IMG/VR virus record: IMGVR_UViG_3300050821_005524
Span: 1-64,000 of that record
Strand: one strand, 5' to 3'
DNA length: 64,000 bases
Source of the DNA: a virus
Part shown: one piece after another, positions 51,013-57,757 of the stretch
How positions within the stretch are numbered: position 1 is the stretch's first letter
How the letters are laid out: the number at the start of each line of letters is the position of its first letter
The notes under the pieces: generated by a model
Databases searched by the model: none
What the model saw: the letters and a program-made list of their open reading frames with translations, nothing else
What the model was told of the DNA's origin: nothing
Made by a program: the position numbers and the translations under genes

Positions 51013-51353
51013 GATACGTACTCCAACGCCCGCAAAATGCCCTCCCTGTTGTCCCCTAATACTCCCAAGGCGGCATTATGAGAACGGCACAAGAGCCCAC
51101 GAAACCTTCCTGTCCCATGGCAATGATCCACGTGTAGACCGTCCGCCCTCAAACAAAGTGCACAGTGGCCGCCCTGTTTTACAAGCATATTATCCCATTC
51201 TTCGGGTGTTATATTGTAATAGCGCCTCAACCATAGCTTCCGCACAAGAGCCTTGCCGCGTGGCGAATTGCGATACTTCTTCGCAGACGCCCTGCCCGCG
51301 GGGGATAAATTGTACTTGTTCGCTATTTCCCGCCTACGATCTCTTGTAACCAC
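51009..51353 (-). CDS. HNH endonuclease, endonuclease VII type (copy 4)
   Basis: 114 residues from GTG 51353 behind AAAGGAGG. A basic N-terminus precedes YYNITPEEWDNMLVKQGGHC, CALCLRADGLHVDHCHGTG and FRGLLCRSHN, ending DNREGILRALEYV. The last part resembles the end of copy 3 (DNAAGIQRVLDYV), so those two are closest. The zinc CxxC after RG is replaced by CRSH, which keeps a His ligand. Inserted between the Fe-S nuclease and two membrane micropeptides. Confidence 0.85.
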   Translation of the reverse strand: MVTRDRRREIANKYNLSPAGRASAKKYRNSPRGKALVRKLWLRRYYNITPEEWDNMLVKQGGHCALCLRADGLHVDHCHGTGRFRGLLCRSHNAALGVLGDNREGILRALEYVS

Positions 51354-51365
51354 TCACCCTCCTTT

Positions 51366-51458
51366 TCAAAGCGGTTTCCAAATATCCCAAAGGGTTAGCC
51401 CCAACATAACAAGCAGGAGCACCAAACTAATGTAATTCAGCACATCGCTGCGGTTCAT
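51366..51458 (-). CDS. 30-residue membrane micropeptide, tandem copy 2
   Basis: ATG 51458 overlaps the stop of copy 1 (ATGA). MNRSDVLNYISLVLLLVMLG plus LTLWDIWKPL has one membrane helix. It shares the start M-x-RS-x-V and the end W-D/E-x-W-x-PL with copy 1. A clear tandem duplicate pair. Confidence 0.68.
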   Translation of the reverse strand: MNRSDVLNYISLVLLLVMLGLTLWDIWKPL

Positions 51459-51565
51459 AGCGGCCCCCAAACTTCCCACATACCCCAAAACCAGCCAATG
51501 ATCAGCCCCAGCTGAACCAGCATGACCACCGAAACAATAAAATCAAACACCGCGCTGCGATCCAT
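51455..51565 (-). CDS. 36-residue membrane micropeptide, tandem copy 1
   Basis: ATG 51565 has GGGAG seven bases upstream. MDRSAVFDFIVSVVMLVQLG plus LIIGWFWGMWEVWGPL is one membrane helix, Trp-rich at its end. The frame could be extended upstream to a weak start, but the ribosome site and the paralogue both support ATG 51565. Function unknown; could act at the membrane during early infection. Confidence 0.68.
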   Translation of the reverse strand: MDRSAVFDFIVSVVMLVQLGLIIGWFWGMWEVWGPL

Positions 51566-51707
51566 CAGCTTGCTCCCTGCCTTGCTCCCCCTTGTCTTCC
51601 GGTTGCTCCTGCAAACCATCGCAGCAGTGCTCAACCCCAAAGCCCGAACAGTTAGGACAGGGCCACTCTTCCACCCATCCAACCCCGTGGCAGTTTCTGC
51701 ATATCAT
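51543..51707 (-). CDS. Small zinc-finger protein (DnaJ-like CxxC pairs)
   Basis: 54 residues from ATG 51707, which overlaps the previous stop, behind GAGGGG. ICRNCHGVGW, CPNCSGFG and HCCDG give CxxCxGxG-type zinc knuckles like those of DnaJ and many phage small proteins. The tail is Glu/Gln-rich. Role unknown. Confidence 0.68.
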   Translation of the reverse strand: MICRNCHGVGWVEEWPCPNCSGFGVEHCCDGLQEQPEDKGEQGREQADGSQRGV

Positions 51708-52288
51708 CGTGCCCCCCTCGGTAGCGGCAGCCCCAGCTCGTTCTCGAGTTCCTCCTGCAGCAGCGCAAGAGCGCGCCATGCCATCTGTGCTGTATGGCTG
51801 TTCCCCTCGGCATCGGGACGACCCCGCTCCACAAGGTGCCTGATAATACAGTCCGCATGGTCCATAGACTTGCCACGGGCGTGGTGCAGGGGCTCACCAG
51901 GATTATGCTTTTCATTTCCTAGAAAGCTAACCCTGGCCACCGCAGCAAGGGCGTCAGGGAAGTAATCCAGCAATCCACTGCACATAGGAAACTTCTTACG
52001 GCCCTCACTATCCACATCTGTGAGTAAACGTTCAGGGTTTACTGGCGCCCTATCCCCGTCGCCCGGACTGCCAGCGAGCAAATGTGCAACGGTGCCACTC
52101 GCTGGTTCAGGCTCAAACATTAAACGGTGGAACCCAATCTTTTCAGACATCCCACCGCTCTTGGCGCTATCATCTGGAACAGCGCTCTTCTTCGGAACGA
52201 AGGCAGGCCTGCCATCCAAAGGGATATGGGGCTCAGGCTCAAACGTCAGACCAGCAGCGCGAAAAAGGCGTCCAGCGGGGTCATCCAT
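51704..52288 (-). CDS. dATP/dGTP diphosphohydrolase-like protein (DUF5664 type)
   Basis: 194 residues; ATG 52288 overlaps the previous stop with GGAG at good spacing. The C-terminal domain (GRKKFPMCSGLLDYFPDALA, then AVARVSFLGNEKHNPGEPLH, then HADCIIRHLVERG and AWRALALLQEELE) is the all-alpha DUF5664 / dATP-dGTP diphosphohydrolase N-domain. Related proteins (MazZ-type) adjust purine dNTP pools in some phages. The N-terminal half is disordered, with a repeated TFEPEP/MFEPEP motif. Works on nucleotides in the cytoplasm; exact substrate unknown. Confidence 0.75.
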   Translation of the reverse strand: MDDPAGRLFRAAGLTFEPEPHIPLDGRPAFVPKKSAVPDDSAKSGGMSEKIGFHRLMFEPEPASGTVAHLLAGSPGDGDRAPVNPERLLTDVDSEGRKKFPMCSGLLDYFPDALAAVARVSFLGNEKHNPGEPLHHARGKSMDHADCIIRHLVERGRPDAEGNSHTAQMAWRALALLQEELENELGLPLPRGAR

Positions 52289-52736
52289 TCCCAATCTCCA
52301 TGATCGTAAGGCCAAGAGCTATAGCAACAGCACGTTCCGCGGTCGCCCCCAAGCTGCGCTGCCACCCCGGCAGGAAAGCAATCTCATCGGCTTCCTTGCA
52401 TATCCAGGCAATATCTTCCGCCAGGCACTCTCGAATGGTTATCCCGTACTTCTTGGCGAAGGCGTCGGCGTCCCCGGTGGGGAACTCCGCAGAAACATCC
52501 CTGCCCAGCCGCTTTATGTCGGCTTCAGCGGGGCTGAAAACGGTGTACCCGCGGGCGCGCAATTTGTACGCCGCGCTAGCAAACGTTGGGTAATTAAATT
52601 CCGGCACCCCACGCATAGGGCCGGCGAGGTATACTTTTTTGGACTTTACTTGCCCTAAAACGTCGGCGGCTGCGGCGTACCCGCGGGCGTACCCGCGATC
52701 ATATCCACGACACCAGGCTCTTTCAACTTCGTCCAT
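52281..52736 (-). CDS. DUF4406 nucleoside 2-deoxyribosyltransferase-like protein
   Basis: 151 residues from ATG 52736 behind GGGAGG. KVYLAGPMRGVPEFNYPTFA opens the flavodoxin-like domain. RECLAEDIAWICKEADEIAF supplies the D...AD set, and GWQRSLGATAERAVAIALGL supplies the catalytic-type E and the helix. This is the DUF4406 family, related to nucleoside deoxyribosyltransferases. An extra helical N-terminus (CRGYDRGYARGYAAAADVLG) precedes it. Next to the dATP/dGTP hydrolase, so both may act on the nucleotide pool. Confidence 0.78.
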   Translation of the reverse strand: MDEVERAWCRGYDRGYARGYAAAADVLGQVKSKKVYLAGPMRGVPEFNYPTFASAAYKLRARGYTVFSPAEADIKRLGRDVSAEFPTGDADAFAKKYGITIRECLAEDIAWICKEADEIAFLPGWQRSLGATAERAVAIALGLTIMEIGNG

Positions 52737-53071
52737 GTCTTATGCCTCCCTCCATAAAGTTGCCGGGGCGGGAGCCCCGCTTTCCTGGCGATCCTGCGAA
52801 TGGTGCTCATATGTATGTTATATTCACACGCAATGCTAGCACTTTTCACCCCCTCTGCATACAAGTCCGCAACGGATTGCCGCTCATGGTCTTGAAGTTT
52901 GTTACGTGATTTCGTCCTGAACCCTAGCCGCTTCATAACGTCGTAAACAGTGGATTGTGGTCGCCCGGTAACCTGGGCTATCCTGTAAGTACTCCACGTT
53001 GGATGAGCTAGCCGCATGGGGACGACATCCGCTTCAGCCCAAGGTTTACGCAACCCCTTTCGAACCCGCAT
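52655..53071 (-). CDS. Double helix-turn-helix DNA-binding protein
   Basis: 138 residues from ATG 53071, with GAAGGAG at good spacing. Two HTH units are visible: TYRIAQVTGRPQSTVYDVMK and VKSASIACEYNIHMSTIRRI. It is basic throughout. Similar two-HTH layouts occur in resolvases and in homing-nuclease-associated domains, but there is no catalytic domain here. A regulator or replication-site binder. Its 3' end overlaps the next gene by 82 bases. Confidence 0.68.
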   Translation of the reverse strand: MRVRKGLRKPWAEADVVPMRLAHPTWSTYRIAQVTGRPQSTVYDVMKRLGFRTKSRNKLQDHERQSVADLYAEGVKSASIACEYNIHMSTIRRIARKAGLPPRQLYGGRHKTWTKLKEPGVVDMIAGTPAGTPQPPTF

Positions 53072-53381
53072 TCATTTTCTCCTTCATAGCCGCTATACGC
53101 GCATAGGCTTTCCGCTTATCCTCGCGGTCGCGTAGCTCCCGATAAATGGGCTGGCGCTCTACCAATGTAAGTTCGCTGCTCTCAGCCCACGCTTGCAGCT
53201 CCGCATCGATCGCCGCCTTAATCACTGTGCCAGTAGGAGGCCACGGAATGGTAGGCCCGGGGGGACTTGAACCCCCATTCCGACTTTGGATCGGTCCTGA
53301 TTGGATGACAGGCCTAGGGTTGGCAAGTGTGCCATCCTTGTTCCTTTTCAAGTACTCGGGGATCGAGAGGTCATCGTCCAT
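53046..53381 (-). CDS. Hypothetical protein with IPxxLKRNxDxTLAN motif and tRNA-like insert
   Basis: 111 residues from ATG 53381, which lies inside the end of the gene behind it. LSIPEYLKRNKDGTLANPRP closely matches IPSFLKRNPDNTLANKG in the giant virion protein. The following stretch (VIQSGPIQSRNGGSSPPGPT) is encoded by the tRNA-like element at 53249-53315. The helical C-terminus (ELQAWAESSELTLVERQPIY) looks like an independent small domain. Confidence 0.6.
   Translation of the reverse strand: MDDDLSIPEYLKRNKDGTLANPRPVIQSGPIQSRNGGSSPPGPTIPWPPTGTVIKAAIDAELQAWAESSELTLVERQPIYRELRDREDKRKAYARIAAMKEKMNAGSKGVA
53249..53315 (-). other. tRNA-like element (strong 3' half, degenerate 5' half)
   Basis: Read on the minus strand, a 7-bp acceptor stem (AGGCCTG with CGGGCCT, one G-T pair), a perfect 5-bp T-stem with loop TTCAAGT, and an encoded ACCA end are present. 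A partial anticodon stem (CCGA/TCGG) is seen. The D-arm is short and position 33 is not T, so it is unlikely to be a working tRNA. It may be a tRNA remnant or an attachment-site-like copy of a host tRNA 3' end. Confidence 0.5.
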
Positions 53382-53571
53382 GCCGGCGCTCCTTGTAATA
53401 AAACGCTTCCGCGAGCTTGCGGGCAACCCGGTGAGGGGACGATCGCGCGATCGCGTTATGGATCGTGCCGGCCTCGTCGGCGTCGGCTGCGTCGAGGAGC
53501 CACTTTCGAACGTCATGGTGTTCCATGTGGCCCAGCAGCTGCTTGTAAGTCGGTTTATGGTTGTATGGCAT
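53371..53571 (-). CDS. Small hypothetical protein
   Basis: 66 residues from ATG 53571, overlapping the polymerase stop. MPYNHKPTYKQLLGHMEHHD, then RKWLLDAADADEAGTIHNAI and a basic end (YYKERRHGR). Helical and charged. No family recognised. Coupled to the polymerase. Confidence 0.62.
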   Translation of the reverse strand: MPYNHKPTYKQLLGHMEHHDVRKWLLDAADADEAGTIHNAIARSSPHRVARKLAEAFYYKERRHGR

Positions 53572-55526
53572 TACTTCGCATCCCCATAACTCTGCCCGAA
53601 ACTGCACTCCGCGTTCAGCGGAATATCCGGGCCCCAGGTCGGCGGCCGGCGCATTTCCTCGAGCGCCACACGCATGCAGTCTTCTACCTTATCATCTGGT
53701 ACAACCCAAATCAATTCGTCGTGTGCCTGCGAGTTGAACCTGTATCCGCGGGCGCTTATCCTCATGGCAGCTTCCATCGTGTCTATGCGTGCAAGGAATT
53801 GTACTATGTTCTCGAGGAATTTTGCACCGTATATCTTGTGGCTTTCCCCGCCGTAATCGTACCATAGTTCGCGTTTGCAAACCTCCTCATTCCACTCCTC
53901 ACGAGGGTTGGCGTACTGCATGCGCAAACCACCTGGGCCCTCGACAAACCCGCGGCCAATAACACACGGCCCAAACCGCACAGGCAGGGTCTGCCCGATC
54001 CACGCCGTTCGTAGAATAGTATCCAATTCCCGCCAAGTTTGCACGATCATGCTATGGGTACTCCGGTACGTCCGTACCGAAATCTCCGCAAGCTCGGGTG
54101 TCCATACCTTGAGCAACGCCTGCATATCCATACCCATGCCGCGGGCCGACCTTATCACCATGTTATAAAACTTATTGTGTCCACACCCATACCCTAAACC
54201 AAGTTCACCGCTCTTGCCGATAAACCGCTCAATCTTATGCACATTCTTGTTTACCTCAAACCCGAATATCTGTGACGCAAGCCGGCTATACGGATCGCCC
54301 CCGGTGGCAAATGTCTCGAGCAAGTCCTGCTGCCCGCACAGCCACGCATTGATGCGGCACTCGATCTGTGCCTTGTCCGCCACTACCACCTTATAACCTG
54401 CGGGGGCACATAAGGAGGCCCGCAGCTTCGACTTTTGCTTACCCCTGCCCGATGGCAGGTTCTGGAAATTAAGCTTCCAGTCGCCGCCTAGGCGGTGCGT
54501 GTGCGCCGCGGCATATTTAAGGGGGATCGGCATTGTGTGGGGGTGGTGGTGCTTATACTCGTACCCATACCCTCCCCCGTAGAATTCCCATGGAAGCTGT
54601 GCCATAGACAGCATGCGCTCGCCGCGTGTCTGCTCTATGGTCGATCGCAGATCCAGCCTGGCCGCGGCCAGCAGCTGCACAGTTGGGTCGGGGTGCTCCT
54701 GCAAGTTTACCATGAATTCATCGGTCTTGGAGAAAGCCGGTATACTCAGCTCAGGGTTGGTAGGCGAGGTCTTGTATTCGATATCGACCCCCAGCCGCTT
54801 AAGTGTTGCCTCGAATTGAGTTGTGCTGCGGAGTGATCGTTTAAATTTCTCCCGGCCATCATCGGTCAGCGGGCACCCTGCCGCTTCGTCTAGCATCGCC
54901 AGTCGCTCAGTCCATAAATCAGACAAGTGGTCTTCTAAAAGCCTGGTATCACATATAAACGCAGGCTCCACGGCGCACCGCAACACATGGTCCATCACCT
55001 TGTATTCACTCTTAGGGAATTCAGGCATGAGGGCATGATAGATGGCCGCGTTCATCTCATTGTCGTTATTAGCGTACTCCTGATAGGCTCGATAGAACAC
55101 CGCATCGGACACAATATCCGCCCGGTGCTTCCCCTTCGCGTCTGCGATCGTAGTGCCCTTGGTGCCACATTTAAGTAGTTCTCCAACAGCAGCAAGGGAA
55201 TGGCCACGCATGATATGACCCCGCAGGGACACGGCCATTCGCATGGTGCAGAACATTCGAGCGGGGACAAAGCCGTACCGCCAAGCAAGGATGCAGTTGT
55301 CGAACAAGGCATTGAACGCCACCGTTGCGGTTTGCCTGGGGTCGAACTGGGCAAGGTAGGCCGGTATGTCCGGGGCATCCACGTACCGTGCCGGCGCATC
55401 GCCTTCCTTGAACGAGCACCCGATCGCCTCGAACCGCGGGTCCAGGATATAGTTAGGCGGCGCCATCTTGCGCAGCGAAAAGTCGCTATCGTAATAGCTT
55501 TCGAAGTCAAAAAATAGAATTTTCAT
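53571..55526 (-). CDS. Family A DNA polymerase with 3'-5' exonuclease
   Basis: 651 residues from ATG 55526. Exonuclease motifs are LFFDFESYYDSD (DxE, residues 7 and 9), AFNALFDN and YANNDNEMNAAIY. Polymerase motif A is VVADKAQIECRINAWL (about 386), motif B is in RFIGKSGELGLGYGCGHNKF (about 432) and motif C is SQAHDELIWVVPD (about 617). There is no 5'-3' nuclease domain. It replicates the phage genome. Compact PolA enzymes of this length include the DpoZ group of Z-genome phages, but I cannot decide membership by eye. Confidence 0.92.
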   Translation of the reverse strand: MKILFFDFESYYDSDFSLRKMAPPNYILDPRFEAIGCSFKEGDAPARYVDAPDIPAYLAQFDPRQTATVAFNALFDNCILAWRYGFVPARMFCTMRMAVSLRGHIMRGHSLAAVGELLKCGTKGTTIADAKGKHRADIVSDAVFYRAYQEYANNDNEMNAAIYHALMPEFPKSEYKVMDHVLRCAVEPAFICDTRLLEDHLSDLWTERLAMLDEAAGCPLTDDGREKFKRSLRSTTQFEATLKRLGVDIEYKTSPTNPELSIPAFSKTDEFMVNLQEHPDPTVQLLAAARLDLRSTIEQTRGERMLSMAQLPWEFYGGGYGYEYKHHHPHTMPIPLKYAAAHTHRLGGDWKLNFQNLPSGRGKQKSKLRASLCAPAGYKVVVADKAQIECRINAWLCGQQDLLETFATGGDPYSRLASQIFGFEVNKNVHKIERFIGKSGELGLGYGCGHNKFYNMVIRSARGMGMDMQALLKVWTPELAEISVRTYRSTHSMIVQTWRELDTILRTAWIGQTLPVRFGPCVIGRGFVEGPGGLRMQYANPREEWNEEVCKRELWYDYGGESHKIYGAKFLENIVQFLARIDTMEAAMRISARGYRFNSQAHDELIWVVPDDKVEDCMRVALEEMRRPPTWGPDIPLNAECSFGQSYGDAK

Positions 55527-55529
55527 GCG

Positions 55530-55775
55530 CTACTCCGACCACTCGTGCCATTCCGCGCATGGCAGATCGACAACCCTAGTAGGTTCGCCAAGCTCAATTT
55601 TCAGCACGGATTGCTCTTGGGGAAACCGCTTCGAGTCTGAAAAGTCTAGGCCAAATTTAAAAACCTTGCCCGCCGCCGCCTGCCTCTTGGCGTCGTCAAG
55701 GGTCTCCGCAACGGCGATAACCCACGACTCGCCATATGCAACTTTATAGGGGTTAGCCCAAAAGTAAAGTTTCAT
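55530..55775 (-). CDS. Small conserved phage protein (MKLYFW type)
   Basis: 81 residues from ATG 55775, just before the polymerase. MKLYFWANPYKVAYGESWVI and AVAETLDDAKRQAA match a common small phage protein with an MKLYxW start. The rest is beta-rich. Function unknown. It overlaps the preceding gene by four bases. Confidence 0.72.
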   Translation of the reverse strand: MKLYFWANPYKVAYGESWVIAVAETLDDAKRQAAAGKVFKFGLDFSDSKRFPQEQSVLKIELGEPTRVVDLPCAEWHEWSE

Positions 55776-56320
55776 GCCACAGCTATCCTTACCCGCCCCC
55801 AAATTGAACGCGGCGACGGGCCGCACACGAAGAAAACGCACAGCGCAAACAACACGCCAGGGATACCAGTACCCACGATCGGGCCTGGAACGGTTGACAG
55901 GGTGCCGGTGGGCAAGCTTACCGGTAATGCTGGCGTACCTCCCGCACTATCCCCACCACTATCCCCACCACCGTTAGCAGAGCCACCAACAGCACCGCCG
56001 ACGCCACCAACCATACCTCCACCAACACCACCTGCTTCAAAACTTCCATTGCCGCCTCCTATTGTTGCCTCACCACCACTACCAGAACCACCCACACCAC
56101 CACAACCCTCCCACCACCGATCACGCCGGAAATGCCTCTTGTGAAAGCATTGACGGGTGATATAGTGATGGATGTTATGGTGCACGTGTGTTACTTCTAT
56201 TGGTTGCATGCACGTGCAAATATTCGCATGCGCTGGCAGGGCGAACAGCACAACGCTAGCAAGGAGAACGGCCTTCAGCCGCCCTCTTTGCTTCGATAAA
56301 TGATGGATAGTCGCCAACAT
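55772..56320 (-). CDS. Exported Gly-rich, His-rich membrane protein
   Basis: 182 residues. A signal peptide (LKAVLLASVVLFALPAHA) is followed by a His-rich Cys segment (CTCMQPIEVTHVHHNIHHYI). A 70-residue Gly/Ser run (GGVGGGMVGGVGGAVGGSAN) and one C-terminal membrane helix (IPGVLFALCVFFVCG) complete it. The His/Cys segment may bind metal in the periplasm. Early-region location and envelope targeting are noteworthy. No family recognised. Its start overlaps the gene behind it by 65 bases. Confidence 0.58.
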   Translation of the reverse strand: MLATIHHLSKQRGRLKAVLLASVVLFALPAHANICTCMQPIEVTHVHHNIHHYITRQCFHKRHFRRDRWWEGCGGVGGSGSGGEATIGGGNGSFEAGGVGGGMVGGVGGAVGGSANGGGDSGGDSAGGTPALPVSLPTGTLSTVPGPIVGTGIPGVLFALCVFFVCGPSPRSIWGRVRIAVA

Positions 56321-56489
56321 GGCCTGATGTGCCCTTGTTCATATCAAGCCTGAACAGCGCCCACGTGAGGCCCGTCCACACGGTGTACACCATGTCGGGC
56401 GACTGGCGCAACACAATAACGGTGTCAGGCGGAATAGCGCCTCTACCGGGGGCAAGGTCGCAATCGTACTGGCTAGCTGCAAAACTCAT
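56256..56489 (-). CDS. Small hypothetical protein
   Basis: 77 residues; ATG 56489 overlaps the previous stop (ATGA). MSFAASQYDCDLAPGRGAIP, then VIVLRQSPDMVYTVWTGLTW. Beta-rich with a conserved-looking Trp. No family recognised. Coupling supports it as a gene. Confidence 0.6.
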   Translation of the reverse strand: MSFAASQYDCDLAPGRGAIPPDTVIVLRQSPDMVYTVWTGLTWALFRLDMNKGTSGHVGDYPSFIEAKRAAEGRSPC

Positions 56490-56674
56490 CTTTCGGCCTC
56501 CATAGGCTCAATAAAAACCGCCACGCCCCGGCACTCGGCACAGAACCAGTAATCAGGGTTGCGCGGTTCGTCGTATTCATGACTCACCCGGTGGCACTGT
56601 TCGCAACGGCAAAGAACACGTTTGCGCGTGCCACGGTTATCCGGTTCCGTCGTTTGCCGGTGGTCGTATGTCAT
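56486..56674 (-). CDS. Small zinc-ribbon protein
   Basis: 62 residues; ATG 56674 overlaps the previous stop. CRCEQCHRVSHEY and YWFCAECRGVAVFIEP give a CxxC...CxxC zinc ribbon. Such small zinc proteins are common in phage early regions and often bind nucleic acid or RNA polymerase. No specific role can be assigned. Confidence 0.68.
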   Translation of the reverse strand: MTYDHRQTTEPDNRGTRKRVLCRCEQCHRVSHEYDEPRNPDYWFCAECRGVAVFIEPMEAER

Positions 56675-56823
56675 GGTGCTACCTTTCCATAAATCCGATC
56701 CATTTCTTCAACAAGTTCACGAGCGTAGTCGACGCATTCCATCAGGCGTTCGCCGTTGACGCTATCGGAAGCCGCAACTATGTCCCGCAGCAATTCCAAC
56801 ATAACATATTCATCGTCGCTCAT
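56671..56823 (-). CDS. Small helical protein
   Basis: 50 residues from ATG 56823, behind GGAAAGG. MSDDEYVMLELLRDIVAASD, then GERLMECVDYARELVEEMDR, ending GKVAP. The final bases, GGAAAGGTAGCACC followed by ATGA, repeat the junction seen one gene upstream. No family recognised. Confidence 0.62.
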   Translation of the reverse strand: MSDDEYVMLELLRDIVAASDSVNGERLMECVDYARELVEEMDRIYGKVAP

Positions 56824-57353
56824 GGTGCTACCTTTCCAGTGTTGTCCTCTTTTATCTTCACCCTCGCAACGGCAAGTTTTGCCGTGTGCCACGCAATCTG
56901 TTTTTCTGCATCTTGTATGCATTTTTTGTGGTAGCGCGCATGCCATGCCCAGGATTTCAATGGCTTTTCCTTGTGATTGATTCGCTCGCGCTCTTGACGG
57001 TCATGTTCGGCGGCGATTTGGGTCGCGCGGGCAAAGGCGTCCTCTTCATTATCGAACAAATCCTCTTCGTCCACTCTGTAGGAGTCTACGGTTTGCCACT
57101 CGGTTTTACCGCCCCGCATTTCCAGGCCAGTGATTGATGTTGGACGGGCGGTCGGCTTACGACCGTGCGTTGAAATGCGCCCCGTCGGAGGATAGTATCC
57201 GCGCCGGCACCCTTCACATTCGATAGAGACAATTGTGTCATCTGGCAGCATGACGCGCGCTATGCCGGAACCGGCGCAGTCGGGGCAAGTTACATATGAT
57301 TCTGATATGTCGAAGGATGCACGCCAAACTTGTTGGCCTATTTGGTATTTCAT
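56820..57353 (-). CDS. Zinc-finger protein with DnaJ-like CxxCxGxG motif
   Basis: 177 residues from ATG 57353 behind GAGGAT. VTCPDCAGSGIARV and SIECEGCRRGYY form a CxxCxGxG-type zinc unit. The middle is linker-like, and the C-terminus is a charged helix (HARYHKKCIQDAEKQIAWHT). It ends GKVAP, as does the next gene. Probably a regulatory or nucleic-acid-binding protein. Confidence 0.66.
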   Translation of the reverse strand: MKYQIGQQVWRASFDISESYVTCPDCAGSGIARVMLPDDTIVSIECEGCRRGYYPPTGRISTHGRKPTARPTSITGLEMRGGKTEWQTVDSYRVDEEDLFDNEEDAFARATQIAAEHDRQERERINHKEKPLKSWAWHARYHKKCIQDAEKQIAWHTAKLAVARVKIKEDNTGKVAP

Positions 57354-57373
57354 AGCTATCCTCGCACAGGTAT

Positions 57374-57417
57374 CGGGGGGCGCAAGGCGAAAGGAGGAAA
57401 ACTCCTCACGCCCCCCG
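57374..57417 (-). promoter_or_regulatory. Strong intercistronic RNA hairpin
   Basis: Outer arms CGGGGGGCG (57374-57382) and CGCCCCCCG (57409-57417) pair perfectly over 9 bp and enclose a smaller GAGGA/TCCTC hairpin. It lies in the only wide gap (about 107 bases) between coupled small genes. No T-run, so an RNA-processing, stability or translation element is likelier than a terminator. Confidence 0.6.
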
Positions 57418-57460
57418 TCGCGCTTAACGCTCTTAACGGCTGTTACATGCAGCTGGAGCG

Positions 57461-57742
57461 TCAGCACAATCCATCGTCGGGAATATCTTTTAACGGCGTG
57501 TAATCCGGCGCCTCCAGAAGATCGGATACGCGCGCCTCGCATACAGCAACTAAACCCTTTTCAGTGTCCCAGCGATAGTTCACGGGGTCGTCACTTTCGA
57601 CCGCGCGTGTATCTTTTACCGCAAACCAGCGCATTGACAGATTCGCCACATTGGCCATAGCTTCCAACTTTGTGGCAAAGCGCAACGCGTTACCGTACCA
57701 CTGGCCAGTGCTATCCGTTTGAACCTCTGGCTTCCATGACAT
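57461..57742 (-). CDS. Conserved small phage protein (WYGNALRFAT type)
   Basis: 93 residues from ATG 57742. GQWYGNALRFATKLEAMANV and ANLSMRWFAVKDTRAVESDD, then PVNYRW, form a pattern I recall in many phage small proteins; function unknown. It is followed by the strong RNA hairpin. Confidence 0.72.
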   Translation of the reverse strand: MSWKPEVQTDSTGQWYGNALRFATKLEAMANVANLSMRWFAVKDTRAVESDDPVNYRWDTEKGLVAVCEARVSDLLEAPDYTPLKDIPDDGLC

Positions 57743-57757
57743 TTGTGTTATCCTTTC

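Noticed and set aside
56820-57542. Longer version of the zinc-finger gene starting at 57542
   Set aside because: The first 63 codons cover a strong hairpin and overlap the neighbour; ATG 57353 with its ribosome site is better.
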